From assembly GCA_027019265.1 (NCBI GenBank), contig JALUWX010000112.1:62001-126000 (forward strand): a DNA stretch of 64,000 nt. Direction: 5' to 3'. The stretch is from Phycisphaerales bacterium. Lineage in GTDB: Bacteria > Planctomycetota > Phycisphaerae > Phycisphaerales > UBA1924. A program made the translations under genes and the position numbers. The notes beneath the pieces were generated by a model. That model was not told the origin of the DNA and ran no database searches. It saw nothing but the letters and a program-made list of their open reading frames with translations. This document shows positions 25,769 through 37,016 of the stretch, piece after piece (position 1 is the stretch's first letter; each line of letters starts with the position of its first letter).

Positions 25769-27043
25769 TCAAGAAAGCGAACCGACAAAGGCATGGAACC
25801 GATCCATGCCCTTGTTGATCTGGTCCTCCGAGCACGCGAACGAGATCCGCACGTGGTTCCCCGAGATCCCCCCGAAGTCATCGCCGGGGACAAACGCCAC
25901 ATGCGCCTCGTCGAGCAGCGCCTCCGACAGCGACGGAGCATCCACGATCTTCGCGCCCTTCGGGGTCGTCTTCCCGAAGAGCCCCGACACATCCGGGAAC
26001 ACGTAGAACGCGCCCGTGGGCTTCGCGCACGTCACCCCGTCGATCTCCGACAACCGCCCCATGATCAGATCCGCGCGCTGCGCGAACGCATCACGCATCC
26101 GCACCACCTCGGCCGCGACGTCTTTGTTCGTCAGCGCCTCCCGGATCGCCGCATAGTTGAAGCTCGTGATGTTCGTCGTCATCTGACCCTGCAAGGTCCC
26201 CATCCCCTTGATCAGTTTCTTCCCGAACTCCCCGGGCATCGCCGCGTACCCGATGCGCCACCCCGTCATCGCGAACGCCTTGGACATCCCGTTCACCGTG
26301 ATCACCCGTTCCGCGATCTCCGGAACACTCCCGATCGAGAAGTGCGCGTGATCTCCGTACACGATCTTCTCGTAGATCTCGTCCGTGATCACGACCAACT
26401 GAGGAGCCCGCTCGATCCCCTCCGCGATGACGGCCGCAAGATCCCGAAGATCCTGCTCCGAGTACATCGTCCCGCACGGGTTGCTCGGGGAGTTCAGTAC
26501 GAGCACGCGCGAGCGCGGATTGATCGCGTCCTGGAGCTGCTTCGGGGAGATCCGAAAGTCCGTCTCCGCCGTCGCATTCACCTCGCGCACCGCACCCCCA
26601 GCGAGCTCGCAGATCGGCCGGTACGACACCCAAGCCGGGGTCGGGAGAATCATCTCCCAAGCGTCTTCACCCACCCCGGGCTCATCGAACAAACACTGCG
26701 CGGCGTTGTACAGCACATGCTTCCCACCCACCCCGATCGCAATGTGCTCCCCCGTCAGCCCCGGGATCCCGTTCTCTTCCGTCAGCTTCTTCGCGATGCA
26801 CTCGCGGGTGGCCATGTCCCCCAAAGTCGGGACATACTTCGTCTGACCCTCCCGGAGCGCCTTGATCGCCGCATCCTTGATGGGCTGAGGGGTATCGAAG
26901 TCGGGCTCCCCAGCCGCGAACCCCAGCACATCCACCCCGCTCGCTTTCATCGCCTTCGCCCGATTGTTGAGCCCGACCGTGATCGAGGGTTTGAGGGACG
27001 AAACACGCTTGGAAAGGTCGATCGAGCCGCTCGTCGTCGTCAT
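25769..27043 (-). CDS. aspC: Class I/II PLP aminotransferase, aspartate aminotransferase family
   Basis: 424 aa. Fold-type I aminotransferase. Substrate-side motif NSPSNPCGTMYS and PLP Schiff-base lysine in NGMSKAFAMTGWRIGY; the usual FVPGDDFGGISGNHVRISFA arginine region near the C-terminus. Most similar by eye to AspB/AspC-type enzymes of subgroup I; the exact amino donor cannot be read from sequence. A TAGGAT box at 27074-27079 and GGAG before the ATG define the start. Converges on the PEP-CTERM-like gene. Confidence 0.85.
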   Translation of the reverse strand: MTTTSGSIDLSKRVSSLKPSITVGLNNRAKAMKASGVDVLGFAAGEPDFDTPQPIKDAAIKALREGQTKYVPTLGDMATRECIAKKLTEENGIPGLTGEHIAIGVGGKHVLYNAAQCLFDEPGVGEDAWEMILPTPAWVSYRPICELAGGAVREVNATAETDFRISPKQLQDAINPRSRVLVLNSPSNPCGTMYSEQDLRDLAAVIAEGIERAPQLVVITDEIYEKIVYGDHAHFSIGSVPEIAERVITVNGMSKAFAMTGWRIGYAAMPGEFGKKLIKGMGTLQGQMTTNITSFNYAAIREALTNKDVAAEVVRMRDAFAQRADLIMGRLSEIDGVTCAKPTGAFYVFPDVSGLFGKTTPKGAKIVDAPSLSEALLDEAHVAFVPGDDFGGISGNHVRISFACSEDQINKGMDRFHAFVGSLS

Positions 27044-27123
27044 ACCGGATCTCCAGGGTCAAAGGTACGTTCGATCCTAGTCCCCGATGGAACACGAGCC
27101 CCAACCCCCCCGTACCGAACACC

Positions 27124-28434
27124 ATGCACAGAAACACGCTCGCCGTGGGGGCCGTGTTCGCGCTGGGGACAGCCGCGCAAGCACAAACCTTCATCCAATC
27201 CGATCGGTTCATGACCGACGATCTCGTCTCGAACGAGCAGTTCGGCTCCGCCATCGACATCCAAGGCGATGTCGTGGCCATCGGACGACAGCGCGACTCA
27301 GGGCAGGTGTTCTACACCGGGTCGGTCTACCTCTTCGATCTCGAGACCAGCGAGCTCCTCCACACGCTCCGCCCCGATGACCCTGTCGAGCAGATGTTCT
27401 TCGGCGCGACCGTCGCGATGAGCGACGATCACATCATCGTCGGCGCGCCCTTCGAGAACAACTCCGTCGGATCCGTCTTCGTCTTCGATCGCGCAACCTT
27501 GGAGCAACAGTTCAAGATCCTCCCTCCGAACCCCGTCGGGTTCACCCGGTTCGGGAACTCCATCGCGATCCACGACGACCGGCTCCTCATCGGCGCTCCG
27601 TACGCACAGTCCGGAACCGGAGCTGCCTATCTCTACGATCCGAACACGGGACAACTCATCAGCGAGCTCCAGAGCCCGACCCCCCAATCCGGAGCCCAGT
27701 TCGGGAACTCAGTCGCGCTCGACGCAAACCGCGCCGTCGTCGCACAGAGCGCTGCGGATGTCGGAGAGCAACCCAGTGCCGGCGCGGTCCAGATCTTCGA
27801 CACCCGGACCGGATCGTTCGAGCAGACAATCACCAAGCCATTCCCGGCCCGGTACGAGTCATTCGGCGGCGCCGTTGCACTCGACGGCGACTTCCTCCTC
27901 GCGAGCTCCGGAGAACCCCGGCCCGAAGCCGGACCCTTCGCAGCGGGTGTGGCGCACCTCATCGATCTCAACACAGGCGAGTTCGTCCAGCGCTACGCAA
28001 GCCCCGACCCATCGAGCCCGAGCGCAGGCGCAACCGTCGCAATCGACTCCGACACCGTCCTCATCGGCGCGCCCTTCTTCCTCGACGGTCCCATCGTCTC
28101 ATCGGCCTACGCCTTCGACCGAACCACCGGCCAGCAGATCGCCAAGTTCGTCGAATCTCAACAAGCCCCTTACACCGAGTTCGGAGCAACGCTCGACCTC
28201 CAAGACGGCGTCGCCGTCATCGGAGCCAGACTCTCCGATGGTTACACCGGGTCCGCATTCCGCTTCGACATCCCCTCAGCCCAGTGCGCCCCCGACCTGG
28301 ACAACTCCGGATCCGTCAATATCGATGACCTCAACGATTTCCTCGACAGAGTCATCGATTACAACAACGACGGTAACTTCGACTTCTTCGATATCCAGGA
28401 CTTCATCACCCAGCTCAATCAAGGCTGCCCCTGA
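27124..28434 (+). CDS. Exported repeat protein with C-terminal dockerin-like EF-hand
   Basis: 436 aa. Signal peptide (1-19, FALGTAAQA). Seven or so repeats of the FGSAIDIQGDVVAIG type (FG-x-(S/A)-(V/I)-(A/D) ... GAP), each about 50 residues with VYLFD/VFVFDR at the end, typical of FG-GAP-like beta-propeller repeats. The C-terminus (about 390-436) has two acidic loops, PDLDNSGSVNIDDLNDFL and DYNNDGNFDFFDIQDFI, resembling calcium-binding type I dockerin segments. Role unknown; probably adhesion or surface structure. No ribosome-binding site is evident. Confidence 0.8.
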   Translation: MHRNTLAVGAVFALGTAAQAQTFIQSDRFMTDDLVSNEQFGSAIDIQGDVVAIGRQRDSGQVFYTGSVYLFDLETSELLHTLRPDDPVEQMFFGATVAMSDDHIIVGAPFENNSVGSVFVFDRATLEQQFKILPPNPVGFTRFGNSIAIHDDRLLIGAPYAQSGTGAAYLYDPNTGQLISELQSPTPQSGAQFGNSVALDANRAVVAQSAADVGEQPSAGAVQIFDTRTGSFEQTITKPFPARYESFGGAVALDGDFLLASSGEPRPEAGPFAAGVAHLIDLNTGEFVQRYASPDPSSPSAGATVAIDSDTVLIGAPFFLDGPIVSSAYAFDRTTGQQIAKFVESQQAPYTEFGATLDLQDGVAVIGARLSDGYTGSAFRFDIPSAQCAPDLDNSGSVNIDDLNDFLDRVIDYNNDGNFDFFDIQDFITQLNQGCP

Positions 28435-28478
28435 ATCCCGGTTCCGGGGTCATAAATCCCGTTTCCGAGCCCGGAATA

Positions 28479-28501
28479 ACACAGATCCACCGGGTCTGTG
28501 T
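28479..28501 (+). repeat. Perfect 7-bp hairpin between the repeat-protein gene and rpsO
   Basis: ACACAGA (28479-28485) and TCTGTGT (28495-28501), 9-nt loop. No T-run follows, so it is not a canonical intrinsic terminator. It may end transcription of the upstream gene or belong to the rpsO leader. A TACGAT box at 28522-28527 could drive rpsO. Confidence 0.35.
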
Positions 28502-28617
28502 GGATCTCCCGCACCAGCGGTCTACGATTGTCCGCCCAACCGGGGCATGCTCACCATCATGGCTCGACGCCGAGGGCTGCAACGTCGCATCCCCGTGCGT
28601 GACAAAGGATTACAACC

Positions 28618-28887
28618 ATGCCGCTCAACGCCGACGAAAAAACCCAGATCATCAAAGACTTCGCCCGTGAAGAAGGCGACACCGGGTCCCCCGAGGTCCA
28701 GGTCGCGCTCCTCACCGCGCGCATCAAGCAGGTCGCGACCCACCTGCGCGAAAACAAGCAGGACACCCACAACCGCCGCGGCCTCGTCATGATGGTCGGG
28801 AAGCGCAACCGTCTCCTGCGCTACCTCGCGCGGACCGACAGGCAGCGCTACCTCGACCTCATCGGTCGTCTCGGCCTCCGCAAGTAA
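28618..28887 (+). CDS. rpsO: 30S ribosomal protein S15
   Basis: 89 aa, normal length. Binds 16S rRNA early in assembly. Shows the family signature [16 protein letters not shown], then [15 protein letters not shown] and [20 protein letters not shown]. It starts at 28618 with a weak AAGGATTACAACC upstream. It is followed by a terminator and then pnp, the common rpsO-pnp order, but separated here by 272 nt. Confidence 0.97.
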   Translation: MPLNADEKTQIIKDFAREEGDTGSPEVQVALLTARIKQVATHLRENKQDTHNRRGLVMMVGKRNRLLRYLARTDRQRYLDLIGRLGLRK

Positions 28888-28902
28888 TCAACAACCACAC
28901 GC

Positions 28903-28932
28903 GCCCGTCGGAAACGACGGGCGTGTTTGTTT
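28903..28932 (+). terminator. Intrinsic terminator after rpsO
   Basis: GCCCGTCG (28903-28910), GAAA tetraloop, CGACGGGC (28915-28922), then GTGTTTGTTT. Flanking ACAC/GTGT can extend the stem with a 2-nt bulge. Confidence 0.85.
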
Positions 28933-29159
28933 CCGGATCGGCGCGATCGCCGGTCCAGAGTACGGGCCGATCAGACGTGGATCGGCAAGGCCCGCTCGGA
29001 GCGGCAGTCGGCGCAGCACATCGACCAGCGTCATGTGTCACGCCCTCTGCCCCTCGCGTGGGGACGGGCCTCAGAAATGCGCACCCCGTGCACACACGGC
29101 CAAGCGCAGACGACCGGGCTCCCCCGCGCACCCGGAACACAGAGGCAAGGTAAAAAACA

Positions 29160-31490
<2,331 letters not shown>

Positions 31491-31539
31491 GCCCTCATCG
31501 AGGACCAAAGCGGTTTTTCCTCCAATATGACGTTCCCAC

Positions 31540-31572
31540 ACACGCCCCCGAATGATCGGGGGCGTGTTCTTT
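31540..31572 (+). terminator. Intrinsic terminator after pnp
   Basis: Perfect 11-bp stem, ACACGCCCCCG (31540-31550) with CGGGGGCGTGT (31557-31567), 6-nt loop, followed by TCTTT. It directly abuts the -35 element of the next gene. Confidence 0.85.
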
Positions 31573-31599
31573 GACGCGCACCCCGCTTTCTGGTACGCT
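31571..31599 (+). promoter_or_regulatory. Sigma-70-type promoter of the cold-shock-domain gene
   Basis: TTGACG (31571-31576), 17-nt spacer, TACGCT (31594-31599): the clearest housekeeping promoter in the window. Its start point would be about 31606, giving a roughly 100-nt 5' untranslated leader. Long leaders are typical of cold-shock mRNAs; any thermosensor role is inference. Confidence 0.75.
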
Positions 31600-31706
31600 C
31601 GTCCAATGAGGGGTCCGAGAATCCCTCTCCGCTCGTTCGAAGCGCTGGGCTCGTGGTCAGGCGCTCCCCGTTCGAGCCGTGCTCTCTCGCCGTCGGGGGC
31701 TTCGTG

Positions 31707-32012
31707 ATGACCGACTCCAGCAACACACTCACCGATATCCAGGGAACCGTCAAATGGTTCGACCCACGAAAGGGCTACGGCTTCATCGTCGGCCCCGAGG
31801 GTCAGGATATCTTTGTCCACTACTCCGTCATCGACGGCGATGGATTCCGGGTCCTCACCGACGGCTCCATCGTCATCTACAGCGCCCAGAACTCCGACAA
31901 GGGCTGGCGCGCCACCGCGTGTGTCAGAGCGGAAACCAAAGAAACCGATGACCCCGAAAGCCCCGAGGTTGTCGTCTCCAAACGCACCTACTCACGCACA
32001 CCCCGTCGGTAA
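31707..32012 (+). CDS. Cold-shock-domain protein with extended C-terminus
   Basis: 101 aa. Single-stranded nucleic acid-binding beta-barrel. Contains TVKWFDPRKGYGFIVG (RNP1) and QDIFVHYSVI (RNP2), diagnostic of the family. It is longer than the usual 66-70 aa, with a 35-residue charged C-terminal tail. ATG at 31707 is chosen because cold-shock domains begin close to their N-terminus; an in-frame upstream ATG at 31653 lies in the leader. The downstream histidine kinase has its own start signal. Confidence 0.9.
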   Translation: MTDSSNTLTDIQGTVKWFDPRKGYGFIVGPEGQDIFVHYSVIDGDGFRVLTDGSIVIYSAQNSDKGWRATACVRAETKETDDPESPEVVVSKRTYSRTPRR

Positions 32013-32027
32013 CCCCCAACCCCGACC

Positions 32028-32033
32028 TACCCT
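32028..32033 (+). promoter_or_regulatory. -10 box of the histidine kinase, leaderless arrangement
   Basis: TACCCT, then CTCACC (6 nt), then ATG at 32040. Confidence 0.5.
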
Positions 32034-32039
32034 CTCACC

Positions 32040-32885
32040 ATGATCATCGGCCTCGCCATCGGTCTCCTCGTCGGCCTCGCCGCCGGGACCGCGATCGCGC
32101 GTGTCTCCGTCGCGCGAGCCATCGCACGCGCCCGTGTCTCCGAACGACGAGCCCGTTCCGCCGAACGACTCGCCGAGATCGGTTCCATGACCTCCGGCCT
32201 CGCGCACGAGATCAAAAACCCCCTCTCCACCATCGGGCTCAACGCCCAGCTCCTCAGCGAAGCGATCGAAGAACTCGAGATCCCCGAAACCGACCGGACC
32301 CGGATGACCCGAAGGGTCGGCGCGCTCCGCTCCGAAACCGAACGACTCCGGGGGATCCTCGAAGACTTCCTCCAATACGCAGGAGAGCTCAGACTCGCGC
32401 TCCGAGAGACAGACATCAACCAGCTCGTGGAGGAGCTCGCCGACTTCTTCCACGTCCAAGCCCAGTCCCGGAACGTCAGGATCCGCATCGAGCTCGCGCC
32501 TACACCCATCAACGCCGTCGTCGATCCCGACCATCTCAAACAAGCCCTCCTCAACCTCATGCTCAACGCCGTCGCCGCGATGGACCGACCCGACATCACC
32601 CAGCGCGAGCTCATCCTCCGCACCCGCGCCACCCGCGCCGAGGACTCCACCCAGGTCGCCGCGATCCACGTCATCGACACCGGACCCGGGATCGACCCCG
32701 AGACGATCGAGAAGATCTTCCACCCATACTTCACTACGAAAGCGGGGGGGACCGGGCTCGGGCTCCCCACGGCGCGGCGCATCGTCGAAGCCCACCACGG
32801 GCACCTCGACGTTCACGCCGTCCCCGGGACCGGGACCGAGTTCTGTCTCACCGTCCCCATCGATCCCCAGCCCCAATCCGACTGA
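32040..32885 (+). CDS. Membrane-anchored sensor histidine kinase (NtrB-like)
   Basis: 281 aa. N-terminal membrane helix (about 1-20), a short coiled linker, then HisKA with His56 in GLAHEIKNPLSTIGLN, and HATPase with the N box (HLKQALLNLMLNAVAAM), G1 (DTGPGI), F box (FHPYFTTK) and G2 (GGTGLGLPTARRI). No sensory domain beyond the N-terminal helix, and no response regulator beside it, so its partner is elsewhere. Signal unknown. Confidence 0.9.
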   Translation: MIIGLAIGLLVGLAAGTAIARVSVARAIARARVSERRARSAERLAEIGSMTSGLAHEIKNPLSTIGLNAQLLSEAIEELEIPETDRTRMTRRVGALRSETERLRGILEDFLQYAGELRLALRETDINQLVEELADFFHVQAQSRNVRIRIELAPTPINAVVDPDHLKQALLNLMLNAVAAMDRPDITQRELILRTRATRAEDSTQVAAIHVIDTGPGIDPETIEKIFHPYFTTKAGGTGLGLPTARRIVEAHHGHLDVHAVPGTGTEFCLTVPIDPQPQSD

Positions 32886-32887
32886 CC

Positions 32888-34168
32888 TCAGACCAGCGCC
32901 TGCGCGATCCGCTCCGAAGCATCCTCGAGCTCCGTGCGTGTGTTGAGCAGATCCGGGCACAATCGCACAAACGCCCCATGACCCGACGGGCTCGGACGCG
33001 CATCCGCATTCACCCCGTGCGCCTTCAGCGCCCCGATCGCGCCCTTCGAATCCTCGACACGAACCAGCACATACGCGCCGTGCGACTCCGGAGTCGCGAG
33101 CGAAACCCCCTTCGCCGATAGCAGATCACCCAGCACCCCCATCTGCTCGAGCGAATACGCGCGAAGCCGACCCACCCCGATCGCATTCGTCAGCACCAAC
33201 CCCGGGAGCGCCTGCGCATACGTCAGCACGGGCTCCGTCGCTTCGAGCCACCCGTCCCCGCCCTTGGCAAACTCGGGCGCATCGCTCCGCGCATACGCAA
33301 ACGGCTCCGCCTTCGCGAACCACCCCGTCTCCGTCGTGAACACCGAATCCCGCTCCGGAACCCCGGGCGCATCACGGAGATGACGAGCATTTACCCACAG
33401 CCAGCACGCGCCAGGACCCCCGCGCGTGTACTTGTAGTTCCCCCCGATCATGAAGTCCGCATGACGATGCGCATCCCCCAGCTCAATAACCCCGGCCGCG
33501 TGATACGCATCGAGCAGCACCTTCGCGCCGTTCGCATGCGCCGCATCGATGACGTCCCCGACCTTCGTCAGCATCTGCCCCATCGCGAAGCACACCACCG
33601 AGCACACAACCAGATCCACATCGGGACCGATCGCCCGCGCAACCGCACCCTCCTCGATCAACCCGTCCTCATCCGCGTCCACCCAGCGCACCTCGATCCG
33701 CCCTTTGTGCGCCATCGCTTTGAGCACGAACTCGATCGAATCAAACTCCGCGCGCGTCGCAACAACCACCGGCCGATCCTTGGGGAGCGCATGGATCACG
33801 CTCCGCAGCCCCTGCGCCGCGCTCGTCTTCGGAACCACCGAGTCCGCGCGATCCACCCCGAGCAATCGCGCAAGCTCCGCCCGATACCGCTCCCGCTGCG
33901 CCATCCACAAACCCCAAGCCCCGTCCAGATCCTCGTACCACGAATCCAGACTCGCAACCACCTCGTCGCGCACACAGTCGAGCGGCCGACCGAGCGAGTG
34001 GTTCGCAAGATAGATCTCGTCCGCGCTCACGTTCCGCGCCAGCACCCTCGAGAACAACGGGTGCACATGCTCCACGAGCCCCGCCTCCGTCAGCGCCCCG
34101 GACCCCATCGCGCGCACCGCGTGCTCGATGATCGGATCGCACACCAGCTCTCCGTCGTGCGCGCCCAT
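32888..34168 (-). CDS. kynU: Kynureninase-like PLP enzyme
   Basis: 426 aa. Aminotransferase class V family; kynureninase hydrolyses kynurenine to anthranilate and alanine. Lys in GGNYKYTRGGPG fits the PLP Schiff-base region, and LLDAYHAAGV carries the PLP-binding Asp. Start at 34168 overlaps the kynA stop (ATGA). A longer frame to 34714 is a shadow of kynA. Next to tryptophan dioxygenase, so kynureninase is the best reading; a related cysteine-lyase activity cannot be excluded from sequence. Confidence 0.82.
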   Translation of the reverse strand: MGAHDGELVCDPIIEHAVRAMGSGALTEAGLVEHVHPLFSRVLARNVSADEIYLANHSLGRPLDCVRDEVVASLDSWYEDLDGAWGLWMAQRERYRAELARLLGVDRADSVVPKTSAAQGLRSVIHALPKDRPVVVATRAEFDSIEFVLKAMAHKGRIEVRWVDADEDGLIEEGAVARAIGPDVDLVVCSVVCFAMGQMLTKVGDVIDAAHANGAKVLLDAYHAAGVIELGDAHRHADFMIGGNYKYTRGGPGACWLWVNARHLRDAPGVPERDSVFTTETGWFAKAEPFAYARSDAPEFAKGGDGWLEATEPVLTYAQALPGLVLTNAIGVGRLRAYSLEQMGVLGDLLSAKGVSLATPESHGAYVLVRVEDSKGAIGALKAHGVNADARPSPSGHGAFVRLCPDLLNTRTELEDASERIAQALV

Positions 34169-35004
34169 CAGATATGCGTCCGAACGTCCCAGAGCTCTGG
34201 GAAGAACCGATGGTCGATCATCTTGCGCAGGAAGTTCACCCCGCTCGAGCCCCCCGTCCCGATCTTGTACCCGATCACCCGTTCCACCACCTTCATGTGC
34301 CGGAACCGCCAGTGCGCGAACTGCTCCTCCACATCCACCAGCTTCTCGCACATCTCGTACGCATCCCAGAACCGTTCGGGCTCCGTGTAGATGATCTTGA
34401 ACGCTTCGAGCACCCCCTCGTTCGCCACATGCGCCACCGTCACATCCCGCTCCAGCACCTCCCCCGGGATCGGGAGCCCGCGCCGATCCAGATACCGAAG
34501 GAACTCGTCGTAGATACTCGGCGCTTCCATCGCCTCGCGAACCATCGCCCCGTGCACCGGGTCGTGCTCGTGGATCTCGAGCATCCGCTTGTCCTTGTTC
34601 CCGAGCATGAACTCCACCACCCGGTACTGCACACTCTGGAACCCCGACCCCTTCCCGAGCACATGCCGAAACTGGACGTACTCCGCCGGGGTCAGCGTCG
34701 CGAGCACATCCCACTGCCTCAGCAGCACCCCCTGGATGTGCTTCACCCGAGCCAGGATCTTAAACGCCGGCTCAAGCTGATCCCCCTGGATCCACGTCAC
34801 CGCCGACTTGAGCTCATGGATCAGCAGCTTGAACCACAGCTCCGTCGTCTGATGCTGGATGATGAACAGCAGCTCGTCGTGGTGCTCGGGCTCCGACAAC
34901 GGGTGCTGCGCCGACAGCAATGTCTCCAGGTCCAGATATCCCGAATAGGTCATCCCCTCATCGAGCTTCGTGTGGAGCGAATCCTCAAACGCACGCTGTT
35001 CCAT
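34168..35004 (-). CDS. kynA: Tryptophan 2,3-dioxygenase
   Basis: 278 aa. Haem enzyme making N-formylkynurenine. Family segments: [20 protein letters not shown] near the N-terminus, [29 protein letters not shown], and [14 protein letters not shown] near the end, which forms the active-site loop. Length matches bacterial TDO. Start is backed by GGAGG upstream and a TAGACT box at 35031-35036. Together with kynU it forms most of a kynurenine pathway; no kynB is visible beside it. Confidence 0.94.
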   Translation of the reverse strand: MEQRAFEDSLHTKLDEGMTYSGYLDLETLLSAQHPLSEPEHHDELLFIIQHQTTELWFKLLIHELKSAVTWIQGDQLEPAFKILARVKHIQGVLLRQWDVLATLTPAEYVQFRHVLGKGSGFQSVQYRVVEFMLGNKDKRMLEIHEHDPVHGAMVREAMEAPSIYDEFLRYLDRRGLPIPGEVLERDVTVAHVANEGVLEAFKIIYTEPERFWDAYEMCEKLVDVEEQFAHWRFRHMKVVERVIGYKIGTGGSSGVNFLRKMIDHRFFPELWDVRTHI

Positions 35005-35124
35005 CGATCAACCTCCGTCCAGTGTCCCCGAGTCTAGCAGCCCCCTACCCACCACCCGATCCGCCCCCAATCGTCCCCGGGGTGTACACTTGACCTGACT
35101 TCAAGGAACCGAGGAACCCCACCC

Positions 35125-35994
35125 ATGAAAATCGCGTGCTCCACCCTCGTCTGCCCCGAATGGACCCTCGAAGAAGCCGCCAACAACGCGGCCCAGATGG
35201 GCTACCTCGGTCTGGAGATGCGCGCCTTCGACGAGGACGACACCCTCCTCGCCTCCAACCCCCTCCATCACGACCCCCAAGACATCGAAGCCATCTTCGA
35301 CCGCGCCGGGATCGAAGCTATCAGCTACGCCACCGGCGTCACCCTCGACCATCCCCACGTCTTCCCCCCCGTCCTCGGGCACCTCTTCATCGACAACGAA
35401 GCCCCCGTCAAGGAAACCAAACGCTTCGTGGACCACGCCGCACGCGCCGACATCGACTACGTCCGCATCTACCCCGGGACAAGACAGCACGGCGAACCCG
35501 CCGCCTGGTCCGACCGGCGCATCGGCGAACGTCTCGTCCTCGCAGCCCAAACCGCGCGCAACACCAACACCCGGGTCCTCATCGAGAACACGGGCTCCTT
35601 CGCAAAGGCACAGGACCTCCTGAACCTCGTCGAGAGCTACCCCTCCCAGTGGCTCGGAATCTCCTACAACATCGCTCAAGGCGTCTTCGCCGGCGACGAC
35701 CCCATCGCCGCCGTCCAACTCCTCGGCGACCGACTCCACACCCTCAAACTCGCCGACGCCGACGCCGAGCACCACCCCGCCCTCCTCGGGGAAGGCGTCC
35801 TCCCCCTCCGGGACACCCTCGTCGCGCTTCAGGACACGGGCTCCAATGCCTGGGCCGTCTACGAACACCCGCGCCTCTGGATCAAGGACGAGCGCGACCC
35901 CCAGGACGTCCTGAGCCACGCAGCAGACACCCTCTACGCATGGCTGGGCTCCACCCAGCCGAGCAACGCCGACCCGATCACCACCGGCGCATAA
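35125..35994 (+). CDS. Sugar phosphate isomerase/epimerase-type TIM-barrel protein
   Basis: 289 aa. AP-endonuclease-2-like TIM barrel. First strand MKIACSTLVCPEWTLEEAAN, then GYLGLEMRAFDEDDT; His, Glu and Asp residues (for example IENTGSFAKA and HTLKLADADAEHHP) fit a metal site. Substrate unknown; relatives include hydroxypyruvate isomerase and xylose isomerase-like proteins. TACACT at 35085-35090 is a plausible -10, and GAGG precedes the ATG. queG follows 8 nt later. Confidence 0.75.
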   Translation: MKIACSTLVCPEWTLEEAANNAAQMGYLGLEMRAFDEDDTLLASNPLHHDPQDIEAIFDRAGIEAISYATGVTLDHPHVFPPVLGHLFIDNEAPVKETKRFVDHAARADIDYVRIYPGTRQHGEPAAWSDRRIGERLVLAAQTARNTNTRVLIENTGSFAKAQDLLNLVESYPSQWLGISYNIAQGVFAGDDPIAAVQLLGDRLHTLKLADADAEHHPALLGEGVLPLRDTLVALQDTGSNAWAVYEHPRLWIKDERDPQDVLSHAADTLYAWLGSTQPSNADPITTGA

Positions 35995-36002
35995 ACTCGC
36001 GC

Positions 36003-37016
36003 GTGGACGATTCAAGCGCCCTCACCCAATCCCTCATCACCCGCGCCCACGAGCTCGGCTTCGCCCTCACCGGGATCGCAACCCTCGAGCCCATCGACCG
36101 CGCCCCCCAGCTTCTCGATTGGCTCGACCAAGGCAAGCACGGCTCCATGTCCTGGATGGAATCCCACACCGACCTCCGCACCGACCCGGGCAGGATCCTC
36201 GACCACGCAAAGTCCGCCCTCGTCGTCGCCGACCTCTACGCAACCCGCGCCACCAACACCGACACCCCCCTGAAGCCCGGCGAAGGCCGAATCGCGCGCT
36301 ACGCGCGGGGTCGTGATTACCACGACACCATGAAGCAACGCCTCCACACCCTCGCCGACGAACTCAGAGCCCTCGCGCCCGATTCGGACACCAAATGCGT
36401 CGTGGACACCGCCCCTGTCCACGAGCGTGAGCTCGCCCAGCGCGCCGGGCTCGGATGGATCGGGAAACACACCCTCCTCATCCACCCCAAAGCCGGCTCC
36501 TACATGCTCCTCGGCGCCCTCGTCACAACCCTCGACCTCACCCCCCCGAGCTCTCAACCCACGATCACCGACCACTGCGGCTCATGCACCCGCTGCATCG
36601 ACGCCTGCCCCACACACGCCATCACCCCCTACAGCGTCGATGCCACCAAATGCATCGCCTACCTCACCATCGAACACCGCACCCCCATCGACCCCGCCCT
36701 CCATGAAGGGATCGGAGATTGGGCCTTCGGGTGCGACATCTGCCAGGAAGTCTGCCCCCACAACTCACCACGCACCCCCGAGTCACTCGACCCGAACCAC
36801 CGAACCCCCAACCCCGTCTACCACAGCACCCGGGACCGACTCGACCTCCGCGACATCCTCACCTGGACCCCCGAAGACCGATCACGCGAGCTCAAAGGCA
36901 GCGCCATGAAACGCTCCAAGCTCGACATGCTCAAACGAAACGCGATGATCGTCCTCAAAAACCAGGGCGTGGACTTCACATCATCGTGTGAGCATCCGAC
37001 CGATCCGTGCCCTTGA
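36003..37016 (+). CDS. queG: Epoxyqueuosine reductase
   Basis: 337 aa. Cobalamin- and Fe-S-dependent last step of queuosine synthesis on tRNA. N-terminal domain with VVDTAPVHERELAQRAGLGW (active-site region), then two 4Fe-4S motifs: CGSCTRCIDACP at 192-203 and CDICQEVCP at 244-252. GTG start 8 nt after the preceding gene; a longer frame through that gene is rejected. The 3' end overlaps the convergent membrane-protein gene by 41 bp. Confidence 0.93.
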   Translation: MDDSSALTQSLITRAHELGFALTGIATLEPIDRAPQLLDWLDQGKHGSMSWMESHTDLRTDPGRILDHAKSALVVADLYATRATNTDTPLKPGEGRIARYARGRDYHDTMKQRLHTLADELRALAPDSDTKCVVDTAPVHERELAQRAGLGWIGKHTLLIHPKAGSYMLLGALVTTLDLTPPSSQPTITDHCGSCTRCIDACPTHAITPYSVDATKCIAYLTIEHRTPIDPALHEGIGDWAFGCDICQEVCPHNSPRTPESLDPNHRTPNPVYHSTRDRLDLRDILTWTPEDRSRELKGSAMKRSKLDMLKRNAMIVLKNQGVDFTSSCEHPTDPCP

